Origin: Chryseobacterium kimseyorum
GTDB taxonomy: Bacteria; Bacteroidota; Bacteroidia; Flavobacteriales; Weeksellaceae
Length of the DNA stretch: 64,000 nucleotides
Direction of reading: 5' to 3'
Assembly: GCF_025971945.1 (NCBI RefSeq)
Contig: NZ_JAPDHW010000010.1
Location: 81,053 to 145,052, forward strand
Below the pieces are notes generated by a model that was given only the letters and a program-made list of their open reading frames with translations, was not told where the DNA came from and made no database searches. Positions 25,332 through 33,173 of the stretch are shown piece by piece. Every line of letters starts with the position of its first letter. Position 1 is the stretch's first letter. The translations under genes and the position numbers were made by a program.

Positions 25332-26137
25332 GAAATTTTTATTTGTGGAATTTTAATAATGAGCTGAGTTCTTTGTCCGATTTTATTTTTCCATTTAAAA
25401 CGGGCATCAAGCGACTGTATGCGCGATTCTATATTTTTAATTCCCATTCCTTTACTGACTTGGTCGTAAACGAAGCCATTTCCGTTGTCCATGATGATGA
25501 CTGAGATGTTATCAGGGTTATCTTTTATATAAATCGTGATTTCTGTTGCTGTAGAATGTTTGATTACATTGGTGGTAAACTCCTGAATGATTCTGTATAA
25601 CTGAACCTCTGTGAAGATGTCTTTTTGTGTGAAATCAGAATGAACATCCATATTAATTTTAATAGTTTGAGAAAGATTGGTAATCAGTTCTTCAATATAT
25701 AATATAAGACCCAGTTTCTCAAGATTCACAGGATATAACGAGTGTGAAATATTTCTCGCAGAATCGATCAGTTCTGAGATTTGTTTTGTTATTATCTCTT
25801 CTGTGGCCTCTTTATTTTGAGCATCCAGATTATGAACCCAAAGTGAAAGAATATTCAATCGGTTGCCAATATCATCGTGGATGAGAATTGCCATTCTTTT
25901 TCTCTCCTCTTCCTGAATTTTCGTACTCTCTAAAGCTAAATCTTTCTGATGCTGAATCTCGGCCTCAAACTGACTGTTTTTTTCTCTGATAATCCTGTCT
26001 GTGAAAAATTTATACGACAACAGCACAAACGAGACGATGATAGTCATGGCGATAATCAGAATGATAAAAAAGCTTGTATGTAGAGTTATTTCTTTAATTT
26101 TAAAAATGTATAGATGAATGTAAAATAAAGAACACAC
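25328..26137 (-). CDS. Sensor histidine kinase, HisKA_3 type
   Basis: A 269-residue kinase with one membrane helix (about 20-42), a short coiled coil, the phospho-acceptor motif RMAILIHDDIGNRLNIL and a HATPase with GMGIKNIESR. No sensor domain of its own is present. The start is uncertain: the best candidate is a GTG at 26137, 52 nt inside the upstream membrane gene; the next ATG, at 26047, would delete part of the membrane helix. It is the likely partner of the adjacent response regulator. Confidence 0.88.
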   Translation of the reverse strand: MCSLFYIHLYIFKIKEITLHTSFFIILIIAMTIIVSFVLLSYKFFTDRIIREKNSQFEAEIQHQKDLALESTKIQEEERKRMAILIHDDIGNRLNILSLWVHNLDAQNKEATEEIITKQISELIDSARNISHSLYPVNLEKLGLILYIEELITNLSQTIKINMDVHSDFTQKDIFTEVQLYRIIQEFTTNVIKHSTATEITIYIKDNPDNISVIIMDNGNGFVYDQVSKGMGIKNIESRIQSLDARFKWKNKIGQRTQLIIKIPQIKIS

Positions 26138-26706
26138 GTCAGGATATTATTCATACCCCAAATAGTATAGGCACTGTTTAACTCCATATTCCCCAGTTTA
26201 CTGTGGAGAACAAATATAAATGCAGATACCGAATAGTATAGGAAAATGAATGCATCAACCCACAAAAATCTGTTATCACTCTTAGTTTTCCTGAGTTCCT
26301 GCAAGAGGCTTAAGCCTGCAAGGCAAAAAATGATGATATTTGAAATGACCTTGATATAGTCATGGTTGAAAAGATCTGTAAAGCGATGGACAATCAGATA
26401 AATAATCCCTAAAGCCAGAAGAATAATCAGCCATATCTTTGATGTCGTTAATTTCTTAAGATAAATAAAAGAAAGAATGCAGAAAATTCCGCCGATGTAG
26501 AAAGGATAAACAAAAGAAGTTTGTTGTTTCTGTAAATATTCTGTGAAGACAAGAACTGTTGCCTCAATGAAAAAAGTGTAGATCAGATAAAACACGTAGC
26601 CCTTTTCATACTTTTTTAGATATGAATACTTCAAAATGCCGGTCATCAGAGCTGCCAGCAGAAAAAAGTAACTCAGATAAATTGTTGAGTAGAAAAAATA
26701 CTCCAT
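26086..26706 (-). CDS. Polytopic membrane protein coupled to histidine kinase
   Basis: A 206-residue protein with about six membrane helices and no recognised enzyme motif. It is first in an operon with a kinase (overlapping 52 nt) and a response regulator. Size, topology and gene order mirror the protein at 1201-1854, although the sequences are clearly divergent. A sensory role for the pair is inferred from that repeated arrangement. Confidence 0.7.
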   Translation of the reverse strand: MEYFFYSTIYLSYFFLLAALMTGILKYSYLKKYEKGYVFYLIYTFFIEATVLVFTEYLQKQQTSFVYPFYIGGIFCILSFIYLKKLTTSKIWLIILLALGIIYLIVHRFTDLFNHDYIKVISNIIIFCLAGLSLLQELRKTKSDNRFLWVDAFIFLYYSVSAFIFVLHSKLGNMELNSAYTIWGMNNILTCVLYFTFIYTFLKLKK

Positions 26707-26947
26707 AAAGTTAGATGATTAATGGGTATTTGCAGGAAATTACTTCTTCTCGTTTTATGAAGATAAAATTTTTATTGCAACGTATAAAATTATACATTTC
26801 CAATGCATAAAACAAGCGAATAAAGTGATTATTGTAGATGTGTGGTATATATTGTGATGATTATTTGTTTATTTAATCATTAATATAGAATTATTAATAT
26901 TTAATTAATAATAATTTTGGCAAAGTCGGTTTTTAAGAAGATTAAAC

Positions 26948-26955
26948 TATTTTTG
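26948..26955 (+). promoter_or_regulatory. TAnnTTTG -7 element before the crotonase gene
   Basis: TATTTTTG at 26948-26955; a second exact match, TAATTTTG, is at 26912-26919. Neither has a TTG at the ideal spacing, so the promoter call is tentative. Confidence 0.4.
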
Positions 26956-26988
26956 TAATAATTAAATCTCAAATTATACAGTAAAAAA

Positions 26989-27753
26989 ATGAGTGATTTT
27001 GTAACATCAGAAATTAAAAACAATATTGCCGAAATTACCTTCGGAACTCAAAAAAGTAATGCGCTTCCCGGAGCAATTCTTGAAAAATTAGCCGAAACGA
27101 TTTTGGAAGAAGGTTCAAAACAGGAAGTAAAAGCAATTTTAGTAAAAAGCGAAGGTGAAAAAGCATTCTGTGCAGGAGCAAGCTTTGATGAACTTTTGGC
27201 GATTGAAGAACTGGAAGCTTCTACAAAATTCTTCGGAGGTTTTGCCAAAGTTTTAAATGCCATGAGAAATTGCGGTAAGATAGTTGTCGTGAGAGTTCAG
27301 GGAAAAACAACTGGTGGTGGAGTAGGATTGGCTTGCGGCGCAGATTACTGTTTTGCAACAAAAGATTCTGCATTGGCTTTAACGGAAATTAATTTAGGAA
27401 TCGGCCCTTTCGTTATCGGTCCTTACGTGGAAAGAAAAATCGGTAAATCTCAGTTTTCAGCAATGGCAATTGATGCAGATTTCAGATCGGCAGACTGGGC
27501 AGAACAGCACAATATATATCATTCAGTTTCAGAAACCATTGCAGAAATGGATTCGAAATTAGAGAAATTCTTAAACACTTTGTCATCCAGAAGCGAAGAT
27601 GCTTTAGCATTAATTAAGAAAGTTTCTTGGGAAGGTACAGAGCATTTTAATGAACTGATGCCTGCGAGAATCCACATGAGCGCAAGTCTGATCTTGGAAG
27701 AATCTGCCAAGAAAAATATCGAAGCCATCAAAGAGAGATTAAGAGCAAAATAA
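26989..27753 (+). CDS. Enoyl-CoA hydratase/isomerase family protein
   Basis: A 254-residue crotonase-fold protein. Oxyanion-hole segments are AFCAGASFDEL and TTGGGVGLACGAD. Of the two catalytic glutamates of classical hydratase, the one in LTEINLGIG is kept but the first is replaced by glycine (GGGVGL). A plain hydratase activity is therefore not assured; isomerase or another CoA chemistry is possible. It lies about 6 kb from the paa operon, is monocistronic, and is followed by a strong terminator. Confidence 0.8.
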   Translation: MSDFVTSEIKNNIAEITFGTQKSNALPGAILEKLAETILEEGSKQEVKAILVKSEGEKAFCAGASFDELLAIEELEASTKFFGGFAKVLNAMRNCGKIVVVRVQGKTTGGGVGLACGADYCFATKDSALALTEINLGIGPFVIGPYVERKIGKSQFSAMAIDADFRSADWAEQHNIYHSVSETIAEMDSKLEKFLNTLSSRSEDALALIKKVSWEGTEHFNELMPARIHMSASLILEESAKKNIEAIKERLRAK

Positions 27754-27796
27754 ATTCTATGGTTTTTAAATAATAACCAAATCAATGCATAAACAA

Positions 27797-27826
27797 GAAA
27801 ACCACTCTGTAAAAAGGGTGGTTTTC
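27797..27826 (+). terminator. Terminator after the crotonase gene
   Basis: 11-bp stem (GAAAACCACTC with GGGTGGTTTTC, one G/T pair) and an 8-nt loop, 43 nt after the stop. The arm's own TTTTC serves as a short T-tract. Confidence 0.7.
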
Positions 27827-27888
27827 CTGTATAAAACGGCGGTCGGGCGAGGTAGTTTTGTATCAAATAATTTATAAAACTTTTTATT

Positions 27889-28620
27889 ATGAAATCAAGA
27901 CTTTTTTTATGCCTGATGTCTATCGCCACTTTAGTTGTAAGCTGCAAGAATGACGATGACGAAGTTGTGCCACAGCCGGAAGCGTTTACTTACGGTACTG
28001 TAACCGGAATGAGCACTGGAAGTACGTCTGTTGCCGGAAATTCTTCTCCTGCCGGTTACAGCTGGAGCGAAGTAAAAACGCCCCAAAGTACCTGGGGACT
28101 GAATGGTACGATTACAGACCGTATGTTGGCTGAAGATTTTCAGATTCCTGCAGGTGAGAAATGGAGTATCCAAAACTTCTACTTTTATGCCTACCAAACC
28201 GGTTTTTCCGGTGCGTCACTGCCGGTCAGCGAGTTCTATTTTGAAATATACTCTTCTGATCCTTCAGTTGCAGGAGCTGTGAAAGTGTATGGAGATATTA
28301 CCACCAATCGGTATGCTTCCTCAGAAGAAACAAAATGGTACAGAATATTGCAGGGACAGACAGACAACACGACCCGAAAAATTTATAAGATGAAGATCAA
28401 TGCGCCAGACCTGAATCTTACCTCTGGAACCTATTGGATCAAATGGGGTTCAAAAACGTCTACAGGAACTCATTTCTATCCACAATTTCCTCATAATGCC
28501 AATGTAGTAAACAACGCCCAACAGTTTGTGGTGTTAAATTCTACTTGGGTGAATTTAGATGACGGCGGACAAAGAGTAAGTTTCCCATTCGAAATTTCCG
28601 GAACAAAGCTTCCTAATTAA
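27889..28620 (+). CDS. Lipoprotein of unknown function
   Basis: A 243-residue exported protein with a lipobox (VVSC, cysteine about residue 20) followed by an acidic linker KNDDDE, which in Bacteroidota often signals surface export of the lipoprotein. The rest is beta-rich without recognised catalytic motif. A TAGTTTTG -7 element lies at 27853-27860, 28 nt before the ATG, and a clear terminator follows the gene, so it is probably a single-gene unit. Confidence 0.75.
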   Translation: MKSRLFLCLMSIATLVVSCKNDDDEVVPQPEAFTYGTVTGMSTGSTSVAGNSSPAGYSWSEVKTPQSTWGLNGTITDRMLAEDFQIPAGEKWSIQNFYFYAYQTGFSGASLPVSEFYFEIYSSDPSVAGAVKVYGDITTNRYASSEETKWYRILQGQTDNTTRKIYKMKINAPDLNLTSGTYWIKWGSKTSTGTHFYPQFPHNANVVNNAQQFVVLNSTWVNLDDGGQRVSFPFEISGTKLPN

Positions 28621-28663
28621 GATTTTTTTTAAAAAAAACTAAGACCAAAACCAAATCACAAAG

Positions 28664-28690
28664 AAACCATTCTGACTTTCAGAATGGTTT
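28664..28690 (+). terminator. Terminator after the lipoprotein gene
   Basis: Perfect 11-bp stem AAACCATTCTG with loop ACTTT, followed by TTTG. It lies between convergent genes and may work weakly in both directions. Confidence 0.8.
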
Positions 28691-28757
28691 TTGTGTATAA
28701 ATTAAAAACGATAGGGTAGAAATCTATTCCTAAAAGTTGTTATTTAAAAAGGAACCA

Positions 28758-29300
28758 TCACTTCTTTTTAAATTCTGACTTCAGTAAAGAATACAGGACG
28801 GAATCTTCAAATATTCCGTCAACCAGATAATGACCACGAAGATTCCCTTCGCGTGTAAAACCAAAATGCTCTAACAGCTTTTTTGATGGAGTATTATTTT
28901 CATCAATTAAACCTTCAATTCTATTCAGCTCCATTTCCTGAAAACCAAATTCGATCACTTTTTCAAGAGCTTCCTTCATGTAGCCTTTATTTTTAAATTC
29001 ATCGGAGTTTAATGCATAACCAATTTCCGCACGGTGATGTTGAGGATTCCACGTATGAAAACCACAGTTACCGATGATGGTATTGCTTTGCTTTTCCACG
29101 ATTTTAAAATTCATCATGCTTTGATTGTAAGATTCGTAACCGTGTTGATTGATTTTTTTCTGCCGTACCAGCTCTTCGTCATCAACTCCAAGAATTTTCT
29201 TTATTTCCTGGTCATTATTAAGTTTAAAAATCGTCCTCATCGTTTTTGGATCAAGTTTCTGAAGGATGAGACGGTCTGTTTCTATTGTTTCAAATGTCAT
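28758..29300 (-). CDS. GNAT acetyltransferase, RimJ/RimL-like
   Basis: A 180-residue N-acetyltransferase. The start TIETDRLILQKLD and the acetyl-CoA site AEIGYALNSDEFKNKGYMKEAL followed by NRIEGLIDENNTPSKKLLEHFGFTREG are typical of the RimJ/RimL group that modifies N-terminal or amino groups of proteins or small molecules. The substrate is unknown. It reads on the minus strand, convergent with the lipoprotein gene. Confidence 0.88.
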   Translation of the reverse strand: MTFETIETDRLILQKLDPKTMRTIFKLNNDQEIKKILGVDDEELVRQKKINQHGYESYNQSMMNFKIVEKQSNTIIGNCGFHTWNPQHHRAEIGYALNSDEFKNKGYMKEALEKVIEFGFQEMELNRIEGLIDENNTPSKKLLEHFGFTREGNLRGHYLVDGIFEDSVLYSLLKSEFKKK

Positions 29301-29325
29301 TTTTTTATTTTTTTTCTCGCTGACT

Positions 29326-29392
29326 GTGCAGATTTAGCAGATTCAATTGCGTGGAAATAATCTGCTTAATCCCTAAAATCTGCGTAAGATTT
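29326..29392. repeat. Imperfect inverted repeat with AATCTGC words
   Basis: GCAGATTTAGCAGATT on the left faces AATCTGCTTAAT ... TAAAATCTGCG on the right. It sits between two minus-strand genes and resembles other dispersed intergenic inserts in this window. Confidence 0.5.
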
Positions 29393-29522
29393 AGATTCTA
29401 ATTATTTCGATTTAAAGTTTTTCTTATTCGCCTACCTTTTTTCCCCTTTTGCATAACTAATTTTCCGTCTGATCTTATTTGATTATGACTTCGTCGAATC
29501 TTCGATTTGTGGTAAAAAAAAA

Positions 29523-31124
29523 TCAGCTTTTTAGTAAATTAATCGAAACCGTCGCCAAATCAGAATTCGGAAATTTCCTGAATAATTCTTTGTCAATCTG
29601 CAGTCCTGTTTCCAGACAAATCTTTTTAAAGACATCCACTTCAAGAATATACTGATCAGAAAAACCGTGCGTCGCTTCATAAGCCGTTGCGGGAGTTTTT
29701 CCCAAATTTTCAGCTGTCAGTTTCGAATCCAAAGCGTGAAGCTCGATGATAAGCAATCCGTTCTTTCTGATGTAAGGCAACCAAAGCTCGAGATGCTCTT
29801 TTAAACTTTCTTCAACTAGATTATTAGGTAATCTCTTTCCACGGTGGGCAAAGGCCCCGGTCGAAGTACTTATTCTTTCAGGCTGACTGTTTTCCGGTGC
29901 TTTCCAGACTCTGTTGTGATCTAAAAATGTTCTGATATTCAACAAATCTGATAGTTCAATTTCATAATTTTCCTGTAAATCATCAGCCAGTTGTTTCGGA
30001 TTTCCGATGTCGCCCCAGATTACTTTTGCCCAGATATCATTGTTGATGAGGTTGGCTCTCGTTACCTTCAAAGCGGCTTGATTATAATCTGCACCTACCA
30101 AAAAAAGTGGATGTTCTTCCAGCATTTTCCCCCGTAGCGTATATCTTTCAATCGTTTCAAAAATATGCTGAATAAAGGCGCCGTTTCCGCAACCCATATC
30201 CAGAACACCTTTCGGCTGAAGATGGATAGGCTGATTAAAAATCTGAATAATAAAATCATTTGCCACTTTGAAATAGTTGGAATGCGAACCGCCGCTTCCC
30301 CAAACATTCATCGCACGGTCTACATGAATTTCATCTTCACCTTCGGAAATTTCTCTGATTTTTGAAGCGTTACCAAACAGGAGATCATCCATTTTATTCA
30401 GCAACGGAAGGTAGGAAACTGTCACTCCATAAGATGCGGCTCTCTTGGCAAAATAAATTCCCGTTTCGGTAAATTTATAATTTTCTCCGGTCTTTTTAAA
30501 CCAGTTTAGATAGGTTAGAAAGTCCAAAATCACATCAAAATTCTCTGAGTTTTTATGAAATTCTGCCGCCTGGAAAGAAGTTTCCATAAAATATTTGTGA
30601 AACATTCCGGTCATGCCGAGATACACAATCACGGGACCGATGATGCAGCCTTCGATATGTTTTAAAATCTGTTCTTGCACAGTTTTTTCATCGAAATCAT
30701 CTGAAAGCTGGATCCCAAAGTGATCTTTTACAGAATCACTTAACTGCGTAAATTCTTCAATAAATGAACTTTCATTGATCTGATTTTTTATATCTGTCGA
30801 ATGTTTCAAAAACGGAATTACTTTTAAATAGAGCAGACTGTATTTCTGAAGAAATTGAGTCTTTATATTTGAAGAAATCGTAATGATATCATTCTCATTA
30901 TCGACACTGTAATCCAAAAATCCCTGTGATGCAATTGCCCGAACAGCTACGTTCAGATAACCTTCGTTGGCTTTAAACTCGTCCGTAAGCTCACTCAAAA
31001 CTATTTGTTCATGTTGAATGATGAAGGCTATAATTTCTTTTTTCAGCAGTGAAGCGACGATGGGCGCAGTGACAACGCCATCCAGATGTCTGAAAATCTC
31101 TGACCGCAGAATTTCTTTGTCCAT
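29523..31124 (-). CDS. Class I SAM methyltransferase with duplicated N-terminal modules
   Basis: A 533-residue protein. The methyltransferase core begins near residue 305 (GVLDMGCGNGAFIQHIF). Two similar modules precede it: FRHLDGVVTAPIVASLL near residue 11 and LKHIEGCIIGPVIVYLG near residue 154. Each is followed by a winged-helix-like segment ending in a hydrophobic WF/GF and a G-x-Y/I-x-x-T pattern. The lay-out recalls small-molecule O-methyltransferases and the methyltransferase domains of natural-product enzymes, but no biosynthetic cluster is present. Substrate unknown. It is a single gene; the nearest neighbours are a GNAT and, divergently, a membrane-protein operon. Confidence 0.75.
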   Translation of the reverse strand: MDKEILRSEIFRHLDGVVTAPIVASLLKKEIIAFIIQHEQIVLSELTDEFKANEGYLNVAVRAIASQGFLDYSVDNENDIITISSNIKTQFLQKYSLLYLKVIPFLKHSTDIKNQINESSFIEEFTQLSDSVKDHFGIQLSDDFDEKTVQEQILKHIEGCIIGPVIVYLGMTGMFHKYFMETSFQAAEFHKNSENFDVILDFLTYLNWFKKTGENYKFTETGIYFAKRAASYGVTVSYLPLLNKMDDLLFGNASKIREISEGEDEIHVDRAMNVWGSGGSHSNYFKVANDFIIQIFNQPIHLQPKGVLDMGCGNGAFIQHIFETIERYTLRGKMLEEHPLFLVGADYNQAALKVTRANLINNDIWAKVIWGDIGNPKQLADDLQENYEIELSDLLNIRTFLDHNRVWKAPENSQPERISTSTGAFAHRGKRLPNNLVEESLKEHLELWLPYIRKNGLLIIELHALDSKLTAENLGKTPATAYEATHGFSDQYILEVDVFKKICLETGLQIDKELFRKFPNSDLATVSINLLKS

Positions 31125-31177
31125 AATTATGTTTTTTTTAAAGATAAGAATTTGGACAAATTATTTAAATAAAAATT

Positions 31178-31206
31178 TTGCGGTTTAAAAATAAAATATA
31201 ACTTTG
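31178..31206 (+). promoter_or_regulatory. Promoter of the 31226-32618 operon
   Basis: TTG at 31178-31180, 18-nt spacer, TAACTTTG at 31199-31206 (exact TAnnTTTG). The -7 element overlaps the left arm of the palindrome at 31201-31217. Confidence 0.75.
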
Positions 31207-31217
31207 CAATTCAAAGT
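31201..31217. promoter_or_regulatory. Operator palindrome ACTTTG-N5-CAAAGT, copy 1
   Basis: Perfect 6+6 inverted repeat with 5-nt spacer, extended by one more pair (A31200/T31218), overlapping the -7 box. A second copy at 32642-32658 has the same place relative to a -7 box. The likely ligand is the winged-helix protein encoded at 32328-32618. Confidence 0.7.
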
Positions 31218-31225
31218 TCTTTTAT

Positions 31226-31843
31226 ATGGAATCAAAAAACTATCACGAAGACTTATTACACATCCGTTCTATGATGGAGCGGTCGTCGCGTTTTATTTCA
31301 CTGAGTGGCCTGTCGGGAGTAGTGGCTGGTTTAGCGGCAATCATTGGTGCAGCTTATGTTTTTTTTGTTTTTAAAAGAGAGGGAATCGATTATTTTGATG
31401 GCGACAGAAATATTTTCAGCAAAGCTTTGGTGCAGGAACTTGTCGTGATCGGAGCAGTAATTCTCGTTGTTGCGATTGCAAGCGGATACGTTTTTACAGC
31501 TAACAAAAGCAAAAAGAAGGGATTGAAAATCTGGGATGCAACGACAAAAAGACTTCTCGTAACCTTTGCTGTTCCACTGGTAGCAGGCGGGTTATTCTGT
31601 CTGATTCTTTTATACCATCACCTATTTGTGCTGGTTGCTCCGGCAACATTGATTTTTTACGGTTTGGCTTTGGTTAGTGCCGAGAGATATACTTTGACAG
31701 ACATAAAATATTTAGGATACTGCCAGATTGTTTTGGGATTACTTTCCTTCCTGTTTTTAGGTTGGGGACTGGTCGCATGGACGGTTGGTTTCGGTGTGCT
31801 GCATATTGTATATGGCTTGATTATGCATAAGAAGTACAAATGA
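31226..31843 (+). CDS. Six-helix membrane protein, first gene of winged-helix operon
   Basis: A 205-residue protein with about six membrane helices after a charged N-terminus (MESKNYHEDLLHIRSMMERSS). I recall similar proteins beside small winged-helix regulators in Flavobacteriia, but the function is unknown. It is the first gene behind a strong promoter/operator, followed after one base by a second membrane protein and then by the regulator, so the three form an operon. Confidence 0.75.
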   Translation: MESKNYHEDLLHIRSMMERSSRFISLSGLSGVVAGLAAIIGAAYVFFVFKREGIDYFDGDRNIFSKALVQELVVIGAVILVVAIASGYVFTANKSKKKGLKIWDATTKRLLVTFAVPLVAGGLFCLILLYHHLFVLVAPATLIFYGLALVSAERYTLTDIKYLGYCQIVLGLLSFLFLGWGLVAWTVGFGVLHIVYGLIMHKKYK

Positions 31844-31844
31844 A

Positions 31845-32312
31845 ATGGTTGCCTTTTTTATCTTTTTTATTGCTGTTTTTGTTTTCAGTATATCAGCCGT
31901 ATTACTTAAAAAGAAAAAGAAGAAATTTTTGATAAGTGGAATTATAGCTGTAGTTCTTACTCCCTTAATTTATTTTGCATTTGTTATTTATATCATTTAT
32001 GCATTGACAACAGAAAAGCGTCGGGAATTTCATAGAGAAGAGTGGATTCTTGTGGGTGAAGATATCAATAAAAGGTTAAGCAGATTCGAAATGATTGACG
32101 ATCTGATTGACAGCAAAATTTTAGTTAAAAAAGATAGTTTAGAGGTAATCAAAATCCTGGGAGCACCCGACTCGAGAGATAAAGAAAATAATAAATGGAC
32201 CTATGAAGCTGGTACGGGTGGAGGTTTCGGTTTTGTAGATCATTATCTGGATATTTACTACAATAAAGATAATGAAATTGTTAAAGCTGAACACCGGAGA
32301 ATCAAAGACTAA
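31845..32312 (+). CDS. Membrane-anchored protein with SmpA-like C-terminal domain
   Basis: A 155-residue protein with two N-terminal membrane helices (about 3-20 and 28-50) and a soluble C-terminal part in which SLEVIKILGAPDSRDKENNKWTYE and the following strands resemble the small SmpA/BamE-like fold. Function unknown. The ATG is one base after the previous stop and the next gene starts 15 nt after its own stop. Confidence 0.65.
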   Translation: MVAFFIFFIAVFVFSISAVLLKKKKKKFLISGIIAVVLTPLIYFAFVIYIIYALTTEKRREFHREEWILVGEDINKRLSRFEMIDDLIDSKILVKKDSLEVIKILGAPDSRDKENNKWTYEAGTGGGFGFVDHYLDIYYNKDNEIVKAEHRRIKD

Positions 32313-32327
32313 ACTGAATTAAATATA

Positions 32328-32618
32328 ATGATTAACATTTCAAAACTCAACAAAGAATTCGAAAGCCGTGTAAGATTGGGCATTATGTCCGTTCTTATGG
32401 TCAACGACTGGGTTGATTTTTCTGAAATGAAAAACCTTTTGGAAATCACAGACGGAAATATGGCAAGTCACAGCAACGCCCTTGAAAAAGCCAATTACAT
32501 TGAAGTGAAGAAGGAATTTGTCGGCAAAAAGCCGAAAACTTCTTACCGTGTAACCCAATCCGGTAGAACAGCTTTCACACAACATTTAGATGCACTGGAA
32601 AAATTAATAGGAAGATAA
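32328..32618 (+). CDS. Winged-helix transcriptional regulator (HTH_34/MarR-like)
   Basis: A 96-residue one-domain DNA-binding protein. The sequence FESRVRLGIMSVLMVND..., FSEMKNLLEITDGNMASHSNALEKANYIEVKKEF (recognition helix about 38-50) and the KTSYRVTQSGRTAF wing are typical of the small winged-helix regulators of the PF13601 type. There is no separate effector domain. It closes the operon that starts at 31226, and an identical palindrome lies over the -7 box of this operon and over that of the next gene (32685). Autoregulation and control of both units is the simplest reading. Confidence 0.85.
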   Translation: MINISKLNKEFESRVRLGIMSVLMVNDWVDFSEMKNLLEITDGNMASHSNALEKANYIEVKKEFVGKKPKTSYRVTQSGRTAFTQHLDALEKLIGR

Positions 32619-32639
32619 ACTTTATATTTTTTTGAAAAT

Positions 32640-32658
32640 TAACTTTGAAACACAAAGT
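32640..32658. promoter_or_regulatory. -7 box with operator palindrome ACTTTG-N5-CAAAGT, copy 2
   Basis: TAACTTTG at 32640-32647 overlaps a perfect palindrome at 32642-32658, exactly as in copy 1. No TTG is found at the ideal -33 distance, so this promoter may be weaker. Confidence 0.65.
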
Positions 32659-32684
32659 ACTTTAATAAATTAAAATTAAAAATT

Positions 32685-32975
32685 ATGATGACAAAACAAC
32701 AAAAAACAGCACTCATTTTCGCCATTCCATCTCTGTTGATGGTAGCAGCTTTCATTTCAAATCATTTTGTGGAAGGCTTCAACTGGACGGGTTCAGACTT
32801 TCTGATTGCCGCAATTTTACTTTTCGGTACGGCTTCATTTATTTACATGATTGTGAGTTCAAAACTTTCAGTAAGAGCAAAAACCATTATTTCCGTCGTC
32901 ATTATTCTTCTCCTCATGATTATCTGGGTTGAAATGGCGGTGGGTCTTTTCGGATCACCGATCGCAGGGAGTTGA
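32685..32975 (+). CDS. Small three-helix membrane protein
   Basis: A 96-residue protein with three membrane helices (about 8-26, 36-54 and 62-85). No motif is recognised. It stands behind its own -7 box with the same operator palindrome as the upstream operon, so it probably belongs to the regulon of the winged-helix protein. Confidence 0.7.
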   Translation: MMTKQQKTALIFAIPSLLMVAAFISNHFVEGFNWTGSDFLIAAILLFGTASFIYMIVSSKLSVRAKTIISVVIILLLMIIWVEMAVGLFGSPIAGS

Positions 32976-33011
32976 TTCGATTTTGTTTAGAGCTCTAATA
33001 GCAAACAAAAA

Positions 33012-33088
33012 GGCTTCGAAAGGCTCAGTCTGAAGGTGTGAAATCGATCAGTTAGTATTAGAGATGTCACGCTGAGCTTGTCGAAGCG
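33012..33088. repeat. Dispersed-type inverted repeat (GCTTCGA / TCGAAGC)
   Basis: GGCTTCGAAAGGCTCAGTCTGA (left part, 33012 onward) faces GTCACGCTGAGCTTGTCGAAGC (right part, ending 33087). The words CTGAGC and TCGAAGC in this order are, from memory, a common dispersed repeat in Bacteroidota genomes. Confidence 0.6.
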
Positions 33089-33173
33089 TATTGCGAAGAT
33101 TGAGTCATCAGATAAAATTAGATTGACTTGAAATACGAATTAGAAAATAGCAGATAATTTCAAAACTTTCAAT

